Below, one piece after another: positions 33,350 through 40,992 of a stretch of 64,000 nt of DNA. The position numbers and the translations under genes were made by a program. The stretch lies in assembly GCA_018267825.1 (NCBI GenBank), contig JAFDXR010000020.1, positions 1-64,000 on the forward strand, in the 5' to 3' direction. The notes under the pieces are model-generated. The model saw only the letters and a list, made by a program, of their open reading frames with translations. It was not told the origin of the DNA and ran no database searches. The stretch comes from Bacteroidota bacterium. GTDB lineage: Bacteria; Bacteroidota; Bacteroidia; B-17B0; Aurantibacillaceae. Positions within the stretch are counted from its first letter, which is position 1; the number at the start of each line of letters is the position of its first letter.

Positions 33350-33766
33350 ATGAAGATTTTTCTGGACGCCAATATTCTTATTTCCGTGCTGAATAAAGAA
33401 TATCCTGTATTTACCTATAGCTCCAGGGTTTTAAGCCTGGCTGATCATAAAAGATTCAGGGTTTATACTTCGCCATTATGCCTGGCCATTGCTTTTTATT
33501 TTGCAGAGAAGAAAACCGGCAATGCCTCTGCACGCCACCGGATTTCACTACTGGCTCAAAAACTTTATATGACACGCATGGACTCGAAAACGGTAACACA
33601 GGTACTTGAGAACAAAATGATTCACGACCTGGAAGACGGCATGCAGTATTACTCGGCTATCGATAGTGGATGCCAGTGCATCGTCACGGAGAATAAAAGC
33701 GATTTTTATTTCTCAAAAATAGAAGTACTTTCAAGTCACGATTTTTTACAACATTATTTATTCTGA
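33350..33766 (+). CDS. PIN-domain ribonuclease toxin (VapC-like)
   Basis: The 138-residue protein begins MKIFLDANILISVLNK, the first acidic residue (Asp6) of the PIN nuclease site. Further acidic positions appear in NKMIHDLEDGMQYYSAI and VTENKSDFY, the usual C-terminal PIN motif (T-x-x-x-x-DF). VapC toxins cut tRNA or rRNA and are held inactive by the cognate antitoxin, encoded directly upstream. The next gene starts two bases after its stop codon. Confidence 0.85.
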   Translation: MKIFLDANILISVLNKEYPVFTYSSRVLSLADHKRFRVYTSPLCLAIAFYFAEKKTGNASARHRISLLAQKLYMTRMDSKTVTQVLENKMIHDLEDGMQYYSAIDSGCQCIVTENKSDFYFSKIEVLSSHDFLQHYLF

Positions 33767-33768
33767 TC

Positions 33769-34113
33769 ATGCAGAAAGTATATGGCGACGATTTTTTCGA
33801 ACAGGTTTATCAGGTTGTACGCTTGGTTCCCAAAGGACGTGTAACATCCTATGGTGCTATTGCAGCCTATCTTGGAGCCAAAGGTTCGTCCAGGCTTGTA
33901 GGCTATGCCATGAATGCGGCCCATGCACAAAAACCAAAGGTTCCTGCGCACCGTGTGGTAAACCGCAACGGACAGCTTACCGGTAAACATCATTTTGCCA
34001 CACCATCCCAGATGCAGGAGTTGCTGGAAAAGGAAAAAGTAAAAGTAGAAAACGACCGGGTTGTCGATTTTGCAAAACGGTTCTGGGACCCTATGAAAGA
34101 ACTTGCCCTCTGA
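33769..34113 (+). CDS. Alkyltransferase-like (ATL) DNA-binding protein
   Basis: The 114-residue protein is the C-terminal domain of O6-methylguanine-DNA methyltransferase with the catalytic Cys replaced: the motif reads VPAHRV with Ala60 where PCHRV is expected. The rest of the family is present (GRVTSYGAIAAYLG, SSRLVGYAMNAA, NRNGQLTGKHHF). ATL proteins bind O6-alkylguanine without repairing it and hand the lesion to nucleotide excision repair. It follows the toxin gene by two bases, perhaps only by chance. Confidence 0.9.
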   Translation: MQKVYGDDFFEQVYQVVRLVPKGRVTSYGAIAAYLGAKGSSRLVGYAMNAAHAQKPKVPAHRVVNRNGQLTGKHHFATPSQMQELLEKEKVKVENDRVVDFAKRFWDPMKELAL

Positions 34114-34116
34114 TCC

Positions 34117-37100
34117 TTAACGGATCAGGAGGAAAGTACCTTTCTTATTCTGGTCTTTATCAAATATATCCTTTGCTTCGATAATATAGAAGTAAGTACC
34201 TTCAGAAGCATCATGCCCGTTTATCTTTCCGTCCCATCCCGAATTAATCTCTTCCATTGTGTAAAGCAATAATCCCCAACGGTTGTAGATCTTACAGTTG
34301 AAATCCTTGATATTGAGAGCCGATACATGAAACATATCATTCACACTGTCCTGATTTGGCGTAAAGACGTTCGGTATGATAAGATATGGCTCTTCTTCGA
34401 GTACTGTTACCGTCTCCGTAGCAGTAGCCGTACAGGTGCCGTTACTTACCAAAAGTACAACGGTGTAAGTTCCTGAATTGATATAAGTCTCAGCATTTGG
34501 ATTCTGGGCCGTTGAGCTATGGCCATTGTCAAAACCCCAGGCATAGGTAGTTGCACCGGTTGAGGTATTGTTGAAGCCAACTAACAGAGGTTTTACACCC
34601 GATGATGGATTCACTGTGAAGGCAGCATTCAGAGTGGTTTGCGTGATCGTGATAGAGGCTGTACCCGTACCGCAGGCGTTCGTATTTGATACTGTATAGC
34701 TTCCTGCGCCCCCGGTAATAGAGTTTCCGGTTGATGATGATCCGGACCAGGCATAAGGTGCAGAGCCTCCACTCACCGTAAGCGTTGCTGTTTGTCCGGG
34801 ACATAAGCTAAGTGAACTGGCGGCCAGGTTCAATGTAGGGGTTTGTGATGTGCTGATATTAACACTGGCTGTGGCAGTGCCGCATTGATTTGTAACACTT
34901 ACCGTTTCAATTCCGGCGGTATTTACCAGCACGGTATTCGTTGTTGCCCCGGTAGACCAGGCGACTGCAGTGGCATTGGTAACAGCAGTAAGTGTTTCGC
35001 TTTGACCGTTGCATAATGTGAGCGAAGGCGTACTGATGGAAACCGTAGGTGATGGAAGAACCGCAAGGGTGTATGCTGCAGAGGCATTCCCGCAGGAACT
35101 GGTCACTGTAGCTGTATAAACACCCGCTGTGTTGGCGGTGATCGATGTACTTCCGGATCCTGTACTCCAGGTATAGGTTCCTGTGCTGCCATTGAGGGTA
35201 AGCGTGGCACTTTGTCCGGAGCAAATCACACTTTGTGTACTGCTGATCGAAAGCGTTGGCGTATTATTAACGGTTACTGTTGCAGAAGCGCTTGCAGAGC
35301 CACATGCATTGGAAACTGTCACAGTACTCACACCGGCATTGTTAACGCTTATACTGCCGGATGTTGCAGAGTTGGACCAGGCATAGGTGCTTGCATTGCT
35401 GACAGCAGTCAACGTCGCACTTTGCCCGCTGCACAAACTAACACTTGGTGTTGTAATGGAAACGGTTGGCACCGGAAGTGCGGCCAGTGTATAGCTGTCA
35501 GATGCTGTTCCGCAACTGGTGGTCACGGAAGCACTGTATATGCCACCGGTGTTAGCTGTTATGGAGCTTGTACCCGCTCCGGTATTCCATGTATAGGTCC
35601 CGGTGCTGCCACTAAGGCTCAATGTGGCCGTTTGAGCGCCGCATATAAGACTTTGAGTGCTGCTGATAGACAGTGTAGGAAGGCTCGTTACGGTCACAGA
35701 TACAGAAGCAGTGGCTGTACCGCAGGCATTCGATACGGTAACAGTTTTAACACCGGATGTATTTACAGAAATCGTATTGGTTGTAGCACCAGTACTCCAG
35801 TTAAAGGATGAAATGTTGGAACTGGCGGTTAAGGTGCCGCTTTGTCCGCTGCATAACGATAAGCTGGTCGGACTCACTGTTACGGTTGGAATCGGAGTTA
35901 CCACAAGGCTGTATGTATCTGAGGCAGATCCGCAGCTGTTGGTGGTTGTAACCACGCCTGTTGTTGATGTGCTGGCTGTAAGGCTCACGGTTGCTGTAGT
36001 CGCTCCGGCCGGGTTGTTCCAGCTGTAATTGGCTGGGCTGCCGCTGGCACTTATAGCTACCGTACTTCCGGCACAGGCTGTATAGGTATGTGCAGCAAGT
36101 GTTACGGAAGGGTTGGAAAGTGCATATACTGTAAAGCTTTGGGTAAATGTACCGCAACTGTTTGCCAGGTTTAATGTGTAGGTATTCGAAGTAGTGCCTG
36201 TTGGTGCCGATACCGTGTAGGTCGAAAGGGTAGAGGTAGGGCTGCTCCAGGTTGGATTTACCGTGCTGGCTACAGCAGCATTGGTAATCGAGTAGGAGAG
36301 TACGCTGGTTGCTCCCGGACAAAGTGAATAACCATTGCTGGCACTGATTCCCGCCTGTGGTAATGCTATCACATTGATCATAACACTGTCTTTCACTGTA
36401 GTTGTGGAAGCAGTACAGGAGCGTGTGAGTGAGCAGTAAAGTTTTACAGGGCCTGTTTCACCGGCGCCGGGTGTATAGGTTGTAGTGAGAGCTGTAGGGT
36501 TTGAGAAAGTACCTGTGCCTCCCGACCAGTTAAGACCGTTATAAATACCGTTGGTGGTAGCGGTAAGTACACTATGTGCATTGTAACAGATACTTTGATC
36601 AGGTCCGGCATTTACAGACAGGGGAATGTATGGAGCCTGGCAGCCATGGTTTACATAGGTCGGATTTCCTGCAGGATCATATTCAACCGCTCCACCGTCC
36701 TGGGCACCAACAGTAAGTGCCTGGGTCAGTAAAAGACTACGATCGTAAGTTACAGCATCGGTGCACGACGTCGGTGTAGTAAAGGCCATGGTCAGTGTCC
36801 GCAGACCTGTTCCGTAATTGGCGAAGTGTCCTGAGGTGTTTCCGGCACACTGGAAAATAACGATAAGTGTATCGCTCAGGTTTACAAAGCTTTGAGCGAG
36901 TGGATTCCAGGCGGTGCTGGTTACCAGCAACACTCTTGAGTTGGCAGGAAGGACGCCTCCAACGGGTTCTTTTAAATAACCACATTTTGTGATGGTTGCA
37001 TTCACGGTGGCTATATCGGCAGCTGTGCCCGCATTCTGGCACACGCCCAGCCAGCTGTTATTTGGCCAGGCTACAGTCAGATTTGCCGTATTTAAAGCGG

Positions 37101-37248
37101 TGCTTCCGACTTTAAACGTAACCATTTCATTTTTTCCTTCATTACTTCCGTCGCAGGCATCTACCAGGATGCTTTCTATTTCAAAACATTGCGCTTTTGA
37201 AATGAATGACGTTGTAAAAAGAGCGATAATCAGTAGCAGTTGTTTCAT
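34117..37248 (-). CDS. Large secreted Ig-like repeat protein with type B T9SS sorting domain
   Basis: The 1043-residue protein has a signal peptide (MKQLLLIIALFTTSFISKAQ; ATG at 37248 chosen for this). An N-terminal domain with YDRSLLLTQALTVGAQDGGA follows. A long row of roughly 75-80-residue Ig-like repeats marked by SLCSGQSATLTA-type and VSNACGTATASV-type motifs comes next (about residues 300-850), then a PKD-like domain (FNNTSTGATTYAWGFDNG) and the gliding-motility-associated C-terminal domain (IPNVFTPNQDSVNDMF ... YNRWG ... WDGKINGHDASEGTYFYII). It is probably exported by T9SS and surface-bound or released. The Ser/Thr/Gly/Ala-rich repeats suggest an adhesin or matrix protein. Confidence 0.9.
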   Translation of the reverse strand: MKQLLLIIALFTTSFISKAQCFEIESILVDACDGSNEGKNEMVTFKVGSTALNTANLTVAWPNNSWLGVCQNAGTAADIATVNATITKCGYLKEPVGGVLPANSRVLLVTSTAWNPLAQSFVNLSDTLIVIFQCAGNTSGHFANYGTGLRTLTMAFTTPTSCTDAVTYDRSLLLTQALTVGAQDGGAVEYDPAGNPTYVNHGCQAPYIPLSVNAGPDQSICYNAHSVLTATTNGIYNGLNWSGGTGTFSNPTALTTTYTPGAGETGPVKLYCSLTRSCTASTTTVKDSVMINVIALPQAGISASNGYSLCPGATSVLSYSITNAAVASTVNPTWSSPTSTLSTYTVSAPTGTTSNTYTLNLANSCGTFTQSFTVYALSNPSVTLAAHTYTACAGSTVAISASGSPANYSWNNPAGATTATVSLTASTSTTGVVTTTNSCGSASDTYSLVVTPIPTVTVSPTSLSLCSGQSGTLTASSNISSFNWSTGATTNTISVNTSGVKTVTVSNACGTATASVSVTVTSLPTLSISSTQSLICGAQTATLSLSGSTGTYTWNTGAGTSSITANTGGIYSASVTTSCGTASDSYTLAALPVPTVSITTPSVSLCSGQSATLTAVSNASTYAWSNSATSGSISVNNAGVSTVTVSNACGSASASATVTVNNTPTLSISSTQSVICSGQSATLTLNGSTGTYTWSTGSGSTSITANTAGVYTATVTSSCGNASAAYTLAVLPSPTVSISTPSLTLCNGQSETLTAVTNATAVAWSTGATTNTVLVNTAGIETVSVTNQCGTATASVNISTSQTPTLNLAASSLSLCPGQTATLTVSGGSAPYAWSGSSSTGNSITGGAGSYTVSNTNACGTGTASITITQTTLNAAFTVNPSSGVKPLLVGFNNTSTGATTYAWGFDNGHSSTAQNPNAETYINSGTYTVVLLVSNGTCTATATETVTVLEEEPYLIIPNVFTPNQDSVNDMFHVSALNIKDFNCKIYNRWGLLLYTMEEINSGWDGKINGHDASEGTYFYIIEAKDIFDKDQNKKGTFLLIR

Positions 37249-37318
37249 TGTGTGTTTATTTAGATACAAAGTAAAACGTCGTGGTTTTCTGTAATGCAAA
37301 GCCTGAGTGTTTAAATCA

Positions 37319-38977
37319 TTATGGAATAACCACTTTTATATTTTCTGTTTTATAAGGTGTTTGAATATGAATGATATATAAGCCACTGGCCATATCGGAA
37401 ATATTATAGGTGTTTTTACCCGAAGCGGCAGTTTCTGAAAATAAAGTGTTACCGGTCATATCAAGCATGCTTATACTGGTGTGATCAGGCAGGCAGTTTT
37501 TAAATTCAACAATTAACCGGGCATCTTGTTGGTAAACAATGGCTTTCCAGTTCTTGTCATGCCTGTTGGATGAAATAATCCGGTGTTGCACCACGCCACC
37601 TTCAATATCTGTGGAACTCAAGCGGTAATAGGTTAATTTCTCGAAGGGTTGGAGATCTTCGGCAGTATAGGTGATTTTGCCATCGCGGTTGCGGGGCTGT
37701 ACAGATTCGAGTGCCTGGAAATCCGTTCCGTTTTCACTTTTTTCGAGCAGGTAATTCTTCAGTGCATTTTCAGATTCTACGATCCAGGTAAGCTCTGTTT
37801 TATCGCCATTCTGTGTGGCATAAAAGTCGATAAGGTCTACCGGGAGAACAACAAAGTTGTTGCAGGAAGTGGTAACGTTGCTCCATCCGGAACCGGTTGG
37901 GTTAAAGCCGATACCCGAACCTGAAGAACTGGAACCACCGGATGTATAGGTTTCTGTATTCACGCAACCTGTTGCATTATTGGTGAGGCTGATGGTGCGG
38001 TAACATTGTGTACATGAACCATTGGAAAATTTTCCGGTACAATCGAGATTGGAAAATAAAACGTAAAATGGCCCCAAACCACAAACAGTGCTGAAGTTAT
38101 AGGTGTGCGTGGGGGTTGCACCGGTAACAAGAAGAAAATTGGCATTTGCAGGAATAGTATTGCTGGCAGGTATTGTTGTAAATGTGCCGGCGGCACAGCT
38201 CCCCGTTGTATTCAGGCTTGTTATATAGCCAAGTTGGGCAGCCGTGTAACTACTGTTGTTTGTCCAGATTGCATTGGTATTAATCGTGTTTCCGCCAATT
38301 ATTGTTCCTTTCGGGGAAGTTCCTCCCTGTGTTTGAATGGCTAGTTCCAGGTCATTAACTGATAGACCAGTGCTTCCATTCTGGCAAAAAACCAATTCAT
38401 TCCCACCTTCACAGCCACTGGTACAACTACCTTCGACGACAATAAGCTTTACAAATGGTGAAGTACCCGAGCAGGAACCGCTTTTTCGGATTTTGAAATC
38501 GTCGATGTAGCAATTGGCTGTACCACTCCTTGTATAGGTTAAACGCACATACCGTGTGGTGGATAAAAGAGCATTTGAAAACGCACTGGTAAGCGATGAC
38601 TGGATTGTATTGATAGTTGCTCCTACCGTTGTCCATGCAGAACCATTGGAAGATTCTTCTACAAGTATTGAACTGGCAGCACAATCAGTAGAACTACCTT
38701 CGCCACGGTAAACAAACCATACATTATCAGGGGCATTGGAAACACCGGTCCATGTGTAGGTCATAACCTGTGCATTTAATACGAATTTTGGCGCAGGCGA
38801 ATTTCTTCCAAAATTTCCGCTGCCGGTCGACGAGCCAAATGCACCGCCACTAAATGTCCAGTTCGGAGGAGCTGTTGCCCCGGAGTTAAACTCTTCGTCT
38901 ACAATATAAGCCTGGGAAGAGAGCTCTGTGGTTATACCACATAACACAAAGCAAAAAAGGATTATTTTCTTCATCAT
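37319..38977 (-). CDS. Secreted protein with type A T9SS sorting domain
   Basis: The 552-residue protein has a signal peptide (MMKKIILFCFVLCGITTELSSQ), then a carbohydrate-binding-like beta-sandwich (FNSGATAPPNWTFSG ... YIDDFKI; about residues 25-170). A second domain with VEGSCTSGCEGGNELVFCQNGS and a Ser/Gly-rich linker follow. The Por-type C-terminal sorting signal spans about residues 475-552 (SISMLDMTGNTLFSETA, NISDMASGLYIIHI). It shares its sequence style and gene orientation with the large Ig-repeat gene next to it, 70 bases away, and both may serve the cell surface. Substrate unknown. Confidence 0.88.
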   Translation of the reverse strand: MMKKIILFCFVLCGITTELSSQAYIVDEEFNSGATAPPNWTFSGGAFGSSTGSGNFGRNSPAPKFVLNAQVMTYTWTGVSNAPDNVWFVYRGEGSSTDCAASSILVEESSNGSAWTTVGATINTIQSSLTSAFSNALLSTTRYVRLTYTRSGTANCYIDDFKIRKSGSCSGTSPFVKLIVVEGSCTSGCEGGNELVFCQNGSTGLSVNDLELAIQTQGGTSPKGTIIGGNTINTNAIWTNNSSYTAAQLGYITSLNTTGSCAAGTFTTIPASNTIPANANFLLVTGATPTHTYNFSTVCGLGPFYVLFSNLDCTGKFSNGSCTQCYRTISLTNNATGCVNTETYTSGGSSSSGSGIGFNPTGSGWSNVTTSCNNFVVLPVDLIDFYATQNGDKTELTWIVESENALKNYLLEKSENGTDFQALESVQPRNRDGKITYTAEDLQPFEKLTYYRLSSTDIEGGVVQHRIISSNRHDKNWKAIVYQQDARLIVEFKNCLPDHTSISMLDMTGNTLFSETAASGKNTYNISDMASGLYIIHIQTPYKTENIKVVIP

Positions 38978-39271
38978 CGTTTTAATAAATTAAAAAGTCG
39001 AGAAAAAAATAAGCGGTTTCAGCTGGCTTTGAATGTGGTACTTCAAAACCCTTTCAAGGGTGATCACTTACTCTATTGCAAATTTAAGTCAAATTAATAA
39101 ACAAATGGAGGTTTATAAATTAACAAATTATTAATAATCAGCAGTTTACTGAGGTTTTTCTTCAGTCTTTCTTCAGACTTTAGACTAAAACGGTTAAATA
39201 TTCGAGGAACAAACCTTTACTTTGAATGTTATACTATTATATTTACCATATTAACAAATAACCACTTACAC
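38978..39271. other. Divergent promoter region
   Basis: About 294 AT-rich bases separate the type A sorting-domain gene and the thioredoxin-like gene. TTTCTTCAGTCTTTCTTC-type direct repeats lie near 39157-39178. No exact TAnnTTTG was placed with confidence on either strand. Confidence 0.3.
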
Positions 39272-39889
39272 ATGAAAAAAGGTTTTTTTGCAATCGTTTT
39301 ATTAGTTGTTTGCGGCTTTTTATTGTCGTTTATCAATACCAGTGGCGCCGGACCCGAACTGGGCTTAAATGCTGCAGTTCCCATGGCCGATATGAAAATG
39401 AAAGACGTGAGCGGAAAAGAGTTGAGTCTCAATGACGCGAAGACGGCCAAAGGCCTTCTCGTTATTTTCTCATGCAACACCTGCCCTTATGTAAAACTCA
39501 GCGAAACCCGCATTAAAGAGATTACCGATAATTGTGTGAAACAGGGATTGGGCTGTATTATAGTAAACAGCAACGAAGCACAACGTGCCGAAGATGATAG
39601 TTTTGACGAAATGGTGAAGTACTACCAGGCACAAAAACTGACCTGTCCGTATGTGGTTGATCAGGGCTCAAAACTGGCTGATGCTTTTGGAGCTACCCGC
39701 ACCCCGCAGTGTTTCCTGTTTAATGCCAAAGGATTGGTATATAAAGGCGCTATCGACGATAACGTGAAAGATGCGGCCCAGGCTAAGGAACATTTTCTGA
39801 AAGATGCGATTGATGCCGTATTGAAAGGGGCTACGCCTAAAACCCAGGAAAGCAAATCCATAGGCTGTACCATCAAGCGCGTTGAGTAA
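39272..39889 (+). CDS. Thioredoxin-like protein (AhpC/TSA-redoxin type)
   Basis: The 205-residue protein has an N-terminal membrane anchor or signal (FFAIVLLVVCGFLLSF) and a redoxin domain at about 40-190. The active site reads FSCNTCPYVK, a CxxC preceded by a strand, and TRTPQCFLFNAKG carries the cis-proline. It resembles the Bacteroidota redoxin family of unknown substrate, probably a periplasmic thiol-disulfide reductase or peroxiredoxin-like protein. The C-terminal Cys (SIGCTIKRVE) is typical of that family. Confidence 0.87.
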   Translation: MKKGFFAIVLLVVCGFLLSFINTSGAGPELGLNAAVPMADMKMKDVSGKELSLNDAKTAKGLLVIFSCNTCPYVKLSETRIKEITDNCVKQGLGCIIVNSNEAQRAEDDSFDEMVKYYQAQKLTCPYVVDQGSKLADAFGATRTPQCFLFNAKGLVYKGAIDDNVKDAAQAKEHFLKDAIDAVLKGATPKTQESKSIGCTIKRVE

Positions 39890-39907
39890 TTCTTTAAGAG
39901 AGCAGGA

Positions 39908-40903
39908 TTAACGGAACAGGGATATATGCCCGCTCCGTATTATTTTCTTATCGCTGTTTTTCTGCAGCGCTTCTATCTTGTATACATATATATCATCGGG
40001 GCAAAGGTTCCCTTTGAACTTGCCGTCCCACTTCCCGTTTATATTGTTTGATACATATACGGTGTTTCCCCAGCGATCGAATATAACCAAACTGAAATAC
40101 TGGTATTCGCACTGGCATACCGGGAAGAAGTAATCATTTTTATCGTCATCATTCGGTGTGAAACTGGTAGGGATATACATTTCACAATCGCAGTTTTTGA
40201 ACTTCACAGTTACACTGTCGGTATGCTTACCACAGGCTTTTGAAATGCTTTTAACCCAGTAGATTCCTTCACGGGTTGCATTCACCGATGGGGTCTGCGC
40301 ACCTGTGTTCCAGTACAACTTTACATCGGCTGCAGCTTTTACACTCAGTGTTTTGTTCTCATCCCCTTCGCAGAATAGTACTTCTTTTCCGAAATTCGGG
40401 ATCACGCTGTTGTTGAGGGTCACCCGGAAAGTATCGGTATATGTACAACCTTTATTGACAGCTTTCACCCAGAATTTACCCGGGTGATCAATTTTAATGG
40501 ATTCATTGACATCGCCTGTACTCCAAATATAACGGTAGCTTTTATTGGGAGGTTCCATTTTGACCGAGGTGCCCCAGCAAAGTGTTGTATCCTTCAGGTG
40601 AATTTTTGGAGGCTCATAAACTTTCAGGTAGGTAGAGTCGAGTATAACATAACTGCCATCGTATATTTTCACAGAATAACGTCCCTTGCGCTTAATATAC
40701 AATTGTTTGACATTGACAATAATGCCATATTTGGTAGTCCATTCGTAGGTTGCCTTGCTGCTGATAATGTCTTCCGGAAATTTCACCAATACCGAATCTC
40801 CCTGGCATACCCCCATGGTATCGGGAAGGATATTGAGGGGTTTCTGGCCATAAGCCCAGGCAAACTGCAGAACAAAAATGATTATATAAAAGCTACGCTT
40901 CAA
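39908..40903 (-). CDS. Secreted protein with type B T9SS sorting domain
   Basis: The 331-residue protein has a signal peptide (IIIFVLQFAWAYGQ), two or three short Ig-like modules (PDTMGVCQGDSVLVKFPED, DTTLCWGTSVKMEPPN, EVLFCEGDENKTLSV), and the gliding-motility-associated C-terminal domain (YIPTSFTPNDDDKNDYFFP, FDRWGNTVYV, WDGKFKG). Its make-up is a short version of the large Ig-repeat protein at 34117-37248. It is probably surface-exposed. It is convergent with the thioredoxin-like gene. Confidence 0.88.
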   Translation of the reverse strand: MKRSFYIIIFVLQFAWAYGQKPLNILPDTMGVCQGDSVLVKFPEDIISSKATYEWTTKYGIIVNVKQLYIKRKGRYSVKIYDGSYVILDSTYLKVYEPPKIHLKDTTLCWGTSVKMEPPNKSYRYIWSTGDVNESIKIDHPGKFWVKAVNKGCTYTDTFRVTLNNSVIPNFGKEVLFCEGDENKTLSVKAAADVKLYWNTGAQTPSVNATREGIYWVKSISKACGKHTDSVTVKFKNCDCEMYIPTSFTPNDDDKNDYFFPVCQCEYQYFSLVIFDRWGNTVYVSNNINGKWDGKFKGNLCPDDIYVYKIEALQKNSDKKIIRSGHISLFR

Positions 40904-40992
40904 TTTTGTGTAAATGTATATCCAATTTTATGCCTTATGCGTTAATCCTGTCTTAAATATTAAATATGTCAGGTTGATATTAAAATGGTGCA

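Noticed and set aside
34529-36322. Several minus- and plus-strand frames inside the Ig-repeat gene
   Set aside because: They are frame-shifted copies of a low-complexity repeat and vary in register with it.
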